Shown: one piece after another, positions 8,633 through 16,688 of the stretch
Layout of the letters: the number at the start of each line of letters is the position of its first letter
How positions within the stretch are numbered: the stretch's first letter is position 1
Assembly (NCBI RefSeq): GCF_024055575.1
Contig: NZ_JAMXOE010000001.1
Location: forward strand, 558,001 to 622,000
From: Mucilaginibacter flavidus
Lineage (GTDB): Bacteria > Bacteroidota > Bacteroidia > Sphingobacteriales > Sphingobacteriaceae
DNA length: 64,000 nucleotides
Direction of reading: 5' to 3'
The notes under the pieces: model-generated
What the model saw: the letters and a program-made list of their open reading frames with translations, nothing else
What the model was told of the DNA's origin: nothing
The model's database searches: none
Translations under genes and position numbers: made by a program

Positions 8633-11600
8633 TTATAATGTAATATTTAATCCCAATGAAATAGTTCGCTGTTGCGGATAATAGTACCCTGCCTGGCCGT
8701 CCGGCGCTTCCGGATCAATTTCATATTTTCGAAGCGGATTAATGGTGAGTAAATTGGTGCCTGCAACATAAATCCTTGCATTGCGGATACTTGCTTTGCT
8801 CAACATATTCTTTGGCAAGTTGTAACCAATAGCAAGGCTTTTTAAACGCATATAGCTTGCCTTTTTAAAGTACAAATTATTAAACAACCCGTTGGTACTG
8901 GCTCCCGAAATACGTGGGCTTGCATCGGCCGAATTATTCTGTTCAGTCCACATATTTTTATAAAATGCATCGGAATAATTTAACCCGCCATGGTATAAAG
9001 TAACGGTGCTGTAATAGTTAAACGCTCCTTGTAAAAGCGATTGCAGGTCGAAGTTTTTGTACTTAAGGTTTATGGTGGCCCCGGTCATCCATTCCGGCAC
9101 AGTACCTGTACCTATTTGCTTCTGATCACGACAATCCAACTTCCCATCGCCATTAACATCCACGTATTCAATATCACCCGGCCTCAACGCAGCATTGCCA
9201 CCCGGATACGTAAACTTCAGGTTGTCAATTTGCTGCTGGCTGGTAAACAGCCCTGTAGCTTCGTAACCAAAAGTCCTGTCAGTCCATTGTCCCGACTGCT
9301 GATAAAGTCTCTTTTGGTCAGGGTCAGTAAAGTCCTGCTGCTCAAAATGTTTCCATTTTGCGCGTGTCCACGATACATTTGCACTTACCTGGTAGGTTAA
9401 TCCACCTACACTTCCGCTGGTACCCAAACTTAAATCAAAGCCACGGTTGTTTTGGCTGTTCAGGTTTTCGGAAGGCAGCACTGCGCCAAATGTATTTGGC
9501 AATGACAATACCCTGGTAGCAGGGATGCCCGATAAGGTCCGGTAAAATACCTCTGCGGTACCGAACAGCTTCCTGTTAAAAAATGAAAAGTCGGCACCCA
9601 GGTTATAAATATTTATTCTTTCCCAGGTGAGGTTTGGGTTAGCCAGGCCTGTTGATGCGATGCCCGCTTGTGTATTATTGCCTATAAGCCACTGCCCGGC
9701 GAACTGGTATCCGGTTAGATACTGAAAATCGCCTACGTTATCGATACCTGAGCTTCCGTAACTTGCCCTAAGCTTCAGATCGTCGATACTTTTTATGTTT
9801 TTGATGAAATTTTCCTGGTCCAGCCGCCAGCCCAATGAAACACTTGGAAAGTATCCCCAACGCTTATTCGACTGAAACTTTGCAGACGCATCTGCCCTGA
9901 TAGTTGATTCGAGCAGGTATTTATCTTTGTATGTGTAGTTGAATCGACCAACATAACTGGCGCGTCCCATTTCAGCTGCCGAGCTGTTAGCTATAGCTGT
10001 TGTAACTGAACCTGCGTGTAACTCTTCTATAGCTGGCGTTAAAAAATTATCGCGACCGGCAAGTATATAGTTGGAGCTGTAATCGATAACCTCGTAAAGC
10101 GCAAGCGCCGAAATGTGATGGTCGTTATGAAATACATGATCGTAATTCAATGAGAATTGGCCGGTTACATTTCTCGACTGCGATTCCTGGTAAGTTAATT
10201 TAGCCTGCGAACCAAGCGCCCCCGCAACAGTGTAGGCCTTGGTTGAATAGTCGTAGGTATAAAAGCTATAAGGTTTGGAGAAATTTTTATCAGTAACGTA
10301 AGTCTTGTCATAATTTACAAATGCCTTGGCGCTTAAACCATCAATACCGGGTATTTTGTAAAGGGCAATAAAAGTCCCCTTCATATTCTGGGTATTAACC
10401 TTGTCGTAACCGGCAATGTCTTCGTTTGATACGAGTGCGATACTGCCCACTCCCTGTCCGTTGGCATATGAATATTTAGTTGGATCGGGCAATGTGGCGG
10501 GATAGATAGGTAAAGAGTTCCATAAATCCTGCCATAATGTGTTGATTCCTGCGCCCTGGCCGCGTACCGGTTGAGAATTTGACTCGCTTACCGCCGAAAG
10601 CAGCAATTGAATGGACAAATTATTATTTACTTTGGCATCCAAATTGGATTGGAGGTTATACCTGTTGTAATCGCCGCCATTTTTTTTCCACATGGGGTCC
10701 TGGTTTACGTAACCAAAAAAACCAAAATATTTTATTTGGTCAGTCCCACCGCGTACAGATAAATTTTGTTGCGTTTGTGGGGCCCAGTTGCGTGTTGCAA
10801 CTTTTTGCCAATCTGTGTTTGGATAAACAGGGTCACCACCTACAGAAAATTTCTGGATTTGCTCCGGCGTATAAGGCGCAGGTTTCCCCTGGTTGGTGTA
10901 AAACAGGTTGGTTATTTCAGCATACTGCGCGGAATTAACCGGTTTTGCCATCAGCGTATTGCCTTGTAAGATATATGATGAATTAAAAGTAATATCAGGT
11001 TTGCCTTCTTTACCGTGTTTGGTTGTCACTAAAATAACACCATTACCCGCACGCGCACCGTATATGGAGGCCGCGCCGTCTTTAAGAATACTTAACGATT
11101 CTATCTGGTTTGGATCAATATTATTAAAGTTTGATTCAACACCGTCGACAATCCACAGTGCCTGGCCAAAACCACGGATGCTAATCGCAGCCTGGTCGGC
11201 GCCCGGTTGCCCGCTTGATTGCAATGACACTAACCCGGGCAACCTTCCCGCCAGTGTATTTATGGTACTTGCAACGGGAGCCTGGGCCAAATCGTCGCCC
11301 TTAACAGCTGATACGGAGCCGGTAAGGGTCGCTTTCTTTTGCGTGCCATAACCAACTACTACAACATCGTTAAGCGTACCGGCCTGGGGCGAAAGCGATA
11401 AATTTATTACGGTTTGCCCGGCAACAGGTATTTCTTTAGTGGCATAGCCAATAAAACTAAAAACCAACACCGCATCATTATTTATTCCCGAAATGGAATA
11501 TTTCCCATCGACATTGGTAACTGTGCCCAGGCTGGTACCTTTTACCCTGATACTTACGCCGGGCAATGGCAGGTCCTTTTCATCTTTAACCAAACCCGTT

Positions 11601-12013
11601 ACGGTAATTGCAATTGGGCTGACAACCTGTGGGCCAGCAATGGTTGTCTTATTTTTACCCGTAATAATAATATTATCATTTTTTACGACGTAAGTAAAAG
11701 GCTGATCTGTAAAACATTCAACCAGCACTTTGTCTAAGGGCTTGTTTTTTACGTTGATACTTACCGGGTTACCCTTTTGTATCAATTGTTCGTCGTAAAG
11801 AAAATGGTAGCCGCTTTGGCGGCTTAAATCTTCCAGCAACTGCTCAAATGAAACGTTCTTCATTTTCAACGTTATATTTTGCCCGTAAGTAGCTGCTGTA
11901 ACGTGCATAAACGCACATATACAAAACACAAACGTTAGTTTCATTTTTAAGATTATGTTAGGTTTATTGCAGGAGAGAGCCCTACAAAAAAAGTTTGTAA
12001 AATTTTTATACAT
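8633..12013 (-). CDS. SusC/RagA-type TonB-dependent outer-membrane transporter with STN domain
   Basis: 1126 residues. After the export signal (a second start at 11944, before MKLTFVFCICAFM, is equally plausible) come an STN signalling domain (about 45-115, with MKNVSFEQLLEDLSRQSGY), a carboxypeptidase-like beta-sandwich (about 135-215, GVSIRVKGTSLGTVTNVDG), a plug (about 220-340, WIVDGVE and ILKDGAASIYGARAGNGV) and a large beta barrel. The protein imports oligosaccharides using TonB energy. The STN domain is the part that signals to a FecR-type anti-sigma factor, and the FecR and sigma genes lie directly upstream, so substrate binding probably induces the locus. Confidence 0.96.
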   Translation of the reverse strand: MYKNFTNFFCRALSCNKPNIILKMKLTFVFCICAFMHVTAATYGQNITLKMKNVSFEQLLEDLSRQSGYHFLYDEQLIQKGNPVSINVKNKPLDKVLVECFTDQPFTYVVKNDNIIITGKNKTTIAGPQVVSPIAITVTGLVKDEKDLPLPGVSIRVKGTSLGTVTNVDGKYSISGINNDAVLVFSFIGYATKEIPVAGQTVINLSLSPQAGTLNDVVVVGYGTQKKATLTGSVSAVKGDDLAQAPVASTINTLAGRLPGLVSLQSSGQPGADQAAISIRGFGQALWIVDGVESNFNNIDPNQIESLSILKDGAASIYGARAGNGVILVTTKHGKEGKPDITFNSSYILQGNTLMAKPVNSAQYAEITNLFYTNQGKPAPYTPEQIQKFSVGGDPVYPNTDWQKVATRNWAPQTQQNLSVRGGTDQIKYFGFFGYVNQDPMWKKNGGDYNRYNLQSNLDAKVNNNLSIQLLLSAVSESNSQPVRGQGAGINTLWQDLWNSLPIYPATLPDPTKYSYANGQGVGSIALVSNEDIAGYDKVNTQNMKGTFIALYKIPGIDGLSAKAFVNYDKTYVTDKNFSKPYSFYTYDYSTKAYTVAGALGSQAKLTYQESQSRNVTGQFSLNYDHVFHNDHHISALALYEVIDYSSNYILAGRDNFLTPAIEELHAGSVTTAIANSSAAEMGRASYVGRFNYTYKDKYLLESTIRADASAKFQSNKRWGYFPSVSLGWRLDQENFIKNIKSIDDLKLRASYGSSGIDNVGDFQYLTGYQFAGQWLIGNNTQAGIASTGLANPNLTWERINIYNLGADFSFFNRKLFGTAEVFYRTLSGIPATRVLSLPNTFGAVLPSENLNSQNNRGFDLSLGTSGSVGGLTYQVSANVSWTRAKWKHFEQQDFTDPDQKRLYQQSGQWTDRTFGYEATGLFTSQQQIDNLKFTYPGGNAALRPGDIEYVDVNGDGKLDCRDQKQIGTGTVPEWMTGATINLKYKNFDLQSLLQGAFNYYSTVTLYHGGLNYSDAFYKNMWTEQNNSADASPRISGASTNGLFNNLYFKKASYMRLKSLAIGYNLPKNMLSKASIRNARIYVAGTNLLTINPLRKYEIDPEAPDGQAGYYYPQQRTISLGLNITL

Positions 12014-12071
12014 TTGAATGTTAGGTTTATTGGTAATTGATTGTTTTTGGCGATCTTTTCAATTCTCCTGA

Positions 12072-12119
12072 TGCAGCTCTCATTGCTGCAGAACCAGGGG
12101 CGGTGCAACGTTCCTGGTT
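12072..12119 (-). other. two hairpins in the leader between fecR-like and susC-like genes
   Basis: The 129-bp spacer contains TGCAGC (12072-12077) pairing with GCTGCA (12085-12090), and AACCAGG (12092-12098) pairing with CCTGGTT (12113-12119). No T run follows on the minus strand, so they are not ordinary terminators. They may shape the 5' leader of the susC mRNA. Confidence 0.4.
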
Positions 12120-12142
12120 TTATCAGACACTCCCGGGTAGTC

Positions 12143-13279
12143 TTATTTACATATTACTTTTATCCTCCTTCCGTCTATTTTAAATTTCGCAATGCCCGTT
12201 AACTCCAAATAATTTAATAGTTCCTGTATATTTTCAGAACGTGATACTGTGCCCCCTAAAAATTTGTTGTTTACATTTCCGCTGTATTCTACTTCCACGT
12301 TGTACCACCTGGCTATTTTATTCATAGCAGCCGGGAGATTCTGTTTCCTGAATGAAAAGTATCCGTTTTTCCAGGCAACGGCATCTTCAACGTTAACCTC
12401 CTGAAGAGTAATATTTGGGGCTTTATTGTCCACGGCGCCCTGTTGCCCGGGAACTAAAAGGGCATGGGCATTTTTGGAGGATAAGGAAACAGATCCCTCC
12501 AGTAAAGTAGTATTAATGGAAGGTTCATTTTTGTAAGCCATTACGTTAAAATGCGTCCCCAGCACTTTAATATTTGCATCTTCTGCTGTAACGGTAAAGG
12601 GTGAATTTTTATCCTTAAATATCTCAAAATAGGCTTCCCCATGTAATTCAACATGCCGTTCGTTCCCCTTAAACCTGCTGGGATATGTTAGCGAGGATGC
12701 CGCGTTGAGCCACACGTTACTTCCATCTGGCAATGTAACCCTGAATTGGCCTCCCATTGGTGTGGTAATGGTATTGAATACTGTTTCGTTATTGTTTTGG
12801 TCAATGACAGCTGCCTGGTAGGAAATTTGGCCAGCTGCATTTTTTGTTATGGTTGTGCCACCCTGCACGGCCAGCTTTCCAATATTACCACCGTTCAGCA
12901 AAATACTTTTTCCGTTTCCAAGGGTTAGTACTGCTACGTTGGTTCCCGGTAATATCGCTTGCTCGCCAGGCAATTGTTTCGCCATCATTTTAGGAGCAAC
13001 CGGCCGGTTAATTATATATATGCCAAATACAGCAATAACGGCCGCGGCAGCCACGCCTATCCGCCACGACTTAAAAAAACTTCCACTTGGTTTTTCCTGC
13101 TGTATTTCATTCTTCAGGCGCGAAAGCATGCGTTCGCTTACGCTTTCCCTATCATCCGGGTACACAGCATCTTTAAAATTTGCGTCTTTATACAAATCCC
13201 CCAGCTCCTGTTTTTCAGCATCGGTGATAGAGCCGTCTAAATATTTCTCCAGTAAATAGTCAAGTCTTTGTTTGTCCAC
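12143..13279 (-). CDS. FecR-family anti-sigma factor
   Basis: 378 residues. Residues 1-75 are the cytoplasmic sigma-binding part (LLEKYLDGSITDAEKQEL), residues about 76-92 a single membrane segment, and the periplasmic part holds the FecR domain (about 165-265, with PLGG-like TPMGGQFRVTLPDGS and VELHGEAYFEI) plus a C-terminal DUF4974-type domain (about 300-378) that contacts the STN domain of the receptor. It passes the substrate signal from the SusC receptor to the ECF sigma factor. The gene lies between those two genes on the same strand, the standard sigma - anti-sigma - receptor order. Confidence 0.94.
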   Translation of the reverse strand: MDKQRLDYLLEKYLDGSITDAEKQELGDLYKDANFKDAVYPDDRESVSERMLSRLKNEIQQEKPSGSFFKSWRIGVAAAAVIAVFGIYIINRPVAPKMMAKQLPGEQAILPGTNVAVLTLGNGKSILLNGGNIGKLAVQGGTTITKNAAGQISYQAAVIDQNNNETVFNTITTPMGGQFRVTLPDGSNVWLNAASSLTYPSRFKGNERHVELHGEAYFEIFKDKNSPFTVTAEDANIKVLGTHFNVMAYKNEPSINTTLLEGSVSLSSKNAHALLVPGQQGAVDNKAPNITLQEVNVEDAVAWKNGYFSFRKQNLPAAMNKIARWYNVEVEYSGNVNNKFLGGTVSRSENIQELLNYLELTGIAKFKIDGRRIKVICK

Positions 13280-13485
13280 AATGCAGATATAATTGGTTTA
13301 TAACTACATGTGACCATGAAAAGGCGGTTACCCTATATCGATTTTTTATTATTTTAAATTAGCGCTCAAAAGCGGGTCGGGATGGAGTGCTTAACTGAAT
13401 ACGGATCGTCGCCGGATCGCAAAAAGCTATCCGCCAAAGAAATGGAAATGGTCTAAGATTTTTTAGGAGACGATTGAATTTGCAA

Positions 13486-14076
13486 CTACAATCTGAACGA
13501 CTTTAGCAGCTCATGCGAAATTAACAGCACAACACCGGCAGTTTCAAGGTTGTTCCTGATAATTTTTAAAGCGCGGGTTAGGTTGGCTTCAACCCCTTTT
13601 TCGGAAATACCCATTTGGGTGGCTATCTCCACGTTTTTCATACCTAACTGACGGCTATATTTAAATACCAGCTTACACTTTTCAGGCAACTCCTCAACTA
13701 TTCCGTTAATATACTCCTGTAAAAACAACGCATCTAGTTTTTCTTCATCAAAACTCAGTTCGGAAAAACTAAAGTTCATTTCGGCCAACTTACTTCTGCG
13801 TTGCTCTTTCCTGTAATGTTTAAATACAGCGAACTTAATTTTAGTGGCGAGGAAACCGCCCACATTTAAGATTTGAAAATTATTCTTTTCTTTCCAAAGT
13901 GAAATAAAAACTTCGTGAACAATATCTTCGGCCAGGTATTTATCATGGGTATTATTCCACGCTATCAGCAACATGTTCTCCCAATACCTTTTGTAAATTT
14001 CGGTAAATGCCGCATGATCGCCTTCTTGTAAAAGGTTCATCAATTCCTGGTCGGAAAAAACATTAGAAGATGTCAT
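13486..14076 (-). CDS. ECF sigma-70 factor (Bacteroidota SusC-linked type)
   Basis: 196 residues from the ATG at 14076; a start at 14172 would add 32 residues unrelated to the family. Region 2 is visible in YKRYWENMLLIAWN and EDIVHEVFISLW, region 4 in KCKLVFKYSRQ and MKNVEIATQMGISEKGVEANLTRAL. Such sigma factors are held by the neighbouring FecR protein until a glycan signal arrives and then activate the susC/susD operon. The gap to fecR is 206 bp, wide enough for a sigma-dependent promoter, but I cannot assign its boxes by eye. Confidence 0.93.
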   Translation of the reverse strand: MTSSNVFSDQELMNLLQEGDHAAFTEIYKRYWENMLLIAWNNTHDKYLAEDIVHEVFISLWKEKNNFQILNVGGFLATKIKFAVFKHYRKEQRRSKLAEMNFSFSELSFDEEKLDALFLQEYINGIVEELPEKCKLVFKYSRQLGMKNVEIATQMGISEKGVEANLTRALKIIRNNLETAGVVLLISHELLKSFRL

Positions 14077-14331
14077 GCCTGTAAGGAGTAAAATTAATTT
14101 ATCATGTGTGGTAGTTATATTGCTCCAATTATCTGCATCAATCGTGATACTTTTCCTGCAAAAACTTCGCAAACAATAGTGTTTATAAATACCATGAAAC
14201 CAAAAGCTTCAAATGGCTAAGTCGGCGCGCTTTACAAATAATTATAATTGGTTATAACGAAAGTATTTTTTTCATCTTGAATGACCATCCTGCACTGTCT
14301 TAGACACTTGCAACGCCATTTCTTTTGCGGG

Positions 14332-14360
14332 AAAAAACCAACTGTGATTCCCAGTTGGTT
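14332..14360 (-). terminator. terminator downstream of the GH92 gene
   Basis: AACCAACTG (14336-14344) pairs with CAGTTGGTT (14352-14360) around seven bases, and on the minus strand the stem runs into six T. It separates the GH92/GH2/DUF4965 genes from the sigma factor gene. The rest of the 14077-14433 gap shows no gene. Confidence 0.8.
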
Positions 14361-14433
14361 TAGTTAGTTCCGGTAGTATTTAAATATTATCAGGCAGTTA
14401 AAAAGGGAAAAACATCCCTTTTGATTGCTCTCG

Positions 14434-16563
14434 TTACTCTTTAGTGTCAATAACCAATACCTTACCCTTTTTCAAATCGGCATCGGCAATAAAATAGCCC
14501 TTAACTTTTTTACCGCCATAAGTGATGCTGCTGATTTTTTTACCCTTGTTTTTTTTGATGATAGTAAAGCCCCGATTACCGCTGAACTTAAAATTCACTT
14601 TATCAAAAAGCGGTACCGAAACAATATACTTAGGATCAGCTGGAGAGAATGGATAAAACCCCATCGCATTAAACACAAACCACGATGACATTTCGCCTGC
14701 ATCATCCATGCCTGCATAGGCCAGTTTATCTTTCCCCATACCATAGTAATGGTTCATGATAGTATCGAGTATTTTTTGCGATTTTTCCTGTTTGTTGACA
14801 AAGTAATACATAAAAGGTGTGCTATGGTCAGGCTGGTTTCCCTGGCAATATTGCCCTATAAAACCCGAGAAATTCTCGGCCTCATAGCCTTTCCATGGTA
14901 TGGTGAACATATCGTCCAGCTTTTTTTCGAAGGCTGCTTTGTTCGGGAATAATGCAACCAAACCATAAGGATCATGAGGTGCGAAAAAGGTAGATTGCCA
15001 GGCATTGGCTTCGCGGTACATGTATTCGAAATAAGGATAATAGGGGTCGAAATTCTTTACCCATTCGCCATTGGCCAAACGCCCGCGCATAAACTGTGTG
15101 GAAGGGTCAAATACATTTTTATAATTGCCCGTTCTTTTCATCAGCATTTTGTAGCTGGTTGTATCTTTTAATTCTTTAGCTAGCAAGGCCACAGCATAAT
15201 CATCGTAAGCATATTCTAAGGTTTTTGTCACTGCAGCTTTTGTTACTGTAGTAGTCACGGGATGTTCCACATCAAGTTCTGATATGTAGCCCTTGTCGTT
15301 GTATTCGGCAACATACCGCCGGGTTCCTTCAACTGTCGCGTTTTTTAACATCAGTTTATAGGCGCTATCCACATTATAACCTCTTAACCCTCTTAGATAC
15401 GAACCTGTAATAAACACAGATGCGTGGTCACCGTGAAAAAAGGTTGGCATAAATCCATTTATCTCGCCTTTGTCTATCAGTGATTTAATTACATCGTTGG
15501 TAACTTTTGGTGTAAGCAACCCCAGCAGGATAAGCTTGTTCCGATAATCGTCCCATAAAGATGGCTCGGTGTAATAGTTAAAACCTTTATTTACCACTTT
15601 GCCGCTCATATCGGTAAAATCGCCGTTGATATCGCTGCGCAGTGCCGGCCATAAAAACGAACGGTACAAACATGAGTAAAACAAACCCTTTTTACGCTCC
15701 GAGCCACCGGTTACTGTAATTTTCGATAACAACCGTTCCCATGTCTGGGTAGCCTCGTTTCTTACCTGCGTAAAAGTTTTTCCCAGCATTTCCTTTTCCA
15801 GGTTCTCCTTTGCATTTTTAACGCTCACAAACGAGAAACCTATTTGTAGCTCAAGCGGTTTATTGGCATCAGTAAAATTGATAACCGGCAGTATACTTTT
15901 ATCACTTTTCAGTGAATCGATATTTTTTATTTGATGATTGCTAACTGCGTAGAAGTATATTTTTTCTCCGCCTTGCTGAAAACCGGTAAAAACATGATCG
16001 CCTTCCTGTTGGATGTTCCAGCTTTTTATCCTCTCGTTAGCCATCGACAGGTCGGCTATCAGTTTCTTGTGTTCATCTGGTTTAAAGGTGTATTTATGAA
16101 ATGCGCACCTCAATGTCGTCGTTAATTCGGCGTTGATAGCGTAACGCTCAAGGTAAACCTGGTAATAACCAGGGTGCGCTGATTCGTTTTTGTGGCTGAA
16201 AGCGGATTTGTAGTCATCAGGAGTAAAAGTACCGGTAGCGGGCATTAATGGAACATTGCACAAATTCCAGTGCCCTTTGCTGGTATGGATAAAGCCATAA
16301 ATCACAGTATCTTCATATTGGTAACCCGACCCACTATGAAACTTGGTTACCGGGCTTAACTGCACCATAGCATTTGGAAGTGATGAACCCGGGAACACCT
16401 CGCCCCCCCACGACCGGCGGGTGGGCACAAAACCAAGATCCTTAGGGTCCCATAAGGTGGCTGTACCCAATAAAGGATTGACATAATTAACAGGTGACTT
16501 TTGTGCTTTGGAATAACTAATTGTCAGCAAAAGTATTGCTATTAAAAAAATATTTTTTTTCAT
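14434..16563 (-). CDS. GH92-family exported alpha-mannosidase candidate
   Basis: 709 residues with a signal peptide ending near SKAQ (residue 20). GH92 features run in order: an N-terminal beta-sandwich opening with YVNPLLGT and GEVFPGSSLPNAMVQLSP, then the helical catalytic domain with FLWPALRSDINGDF, SLWDDYRNK, GFMPTFFHGDHAS, and near the end NQPDHSTPFMYYF and DDAGEMSSWFVFNAMGFYPFSP. GH92 enzymes are calcium-dependent exo-alpha-mannosidases acting by inversion. In most members I know the last motif reads GQMSAW; here Glu replaces Gln, which could change specificity. It lies in a glycan locus with GH2 and GH99-like proteins, which fits release of mannose from alpha-mannan or N-glycans. Confidence 0.92.
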   Translation of the reverse strand: MKKNIFLIAILLLTISYSKAQKSPVNYVNPLLGTATLWDPKDLGFVPTRRSWGGEVFPGSSLPNAMVQLSPVTKFHSGSGYQYEDTVIYGFIHTSKGHWNLCNVPLMPATGTFTPDDYKSAFSHKNESAHPGYYQVYLERYAINAELTTTLRCAFHKYTFKPDEHKKLIADLSMANERIKSWNIQQEGDHVFTGFQQGGEKIYFYAVSNHQIKNIDSLKSDKSILPVINFTDANKPLELQIGFSFVSVKNAKENLEKEMLGKTFTQVRNEATQTWERLLSKITVTGGSERKKGLFYSCLYRSFLWPALRSDINGDFTDMSGKVVNKGFNYYTEPSLWDDYRNKLILLGLLTPKVTNDVIKSLIDKGEINGFMPTFFHGDHASVFITGSYLRGLRGYNVDSAYKLMLKNATVEGTRRYVAEYNDKGYISELDVEHPVTTTVTKAAVTKTLEYAYDDYAVALLAKELKDTTSYKMLMKRTGNYKNVFDPSTQFMRGRLANGEWVKNFDPYYPYFEYMYREANAWQSTFFAPHDPYGLVALFPNKAAFEKKLDDMFTIPWKGYEAENFSGFIGQYCQGNQPDHSTPFMYYFVNKQEKSQKILDTIMNHYYGMGKDKLAYAGMDDAGEMSSWFVFNAMGFYPFSPADPKYIVSVPLFDKVNFKFSGNRGFTIIKKNKGKKISSITYGGKKVKGYFIADADLKKGKVLVIDTKE

Positions 16564-16688
16564 AGTATAGGATCTGATTTTGCGTATTATTAGTCTTCTT
16601 GGGGCCGTTTGTCACCCGGTTTTGCCTGCAATAATCTCTCTGGGAAAAACCCGGTTGAATTATCATGAATTGAAGAAAAAATCAAGGC

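Noticed and set aside
11414..11737. 107-codon frame opposite the STN region of the susC-like gene
   Set aside because: Antisense shadow of a conserved domain with no start context of its own.
12092..12119. Hairpin before the susC-like gene as a terminator
   Set aside because: The T run lies on the plus strand only, while all genes here are on the minus strand.
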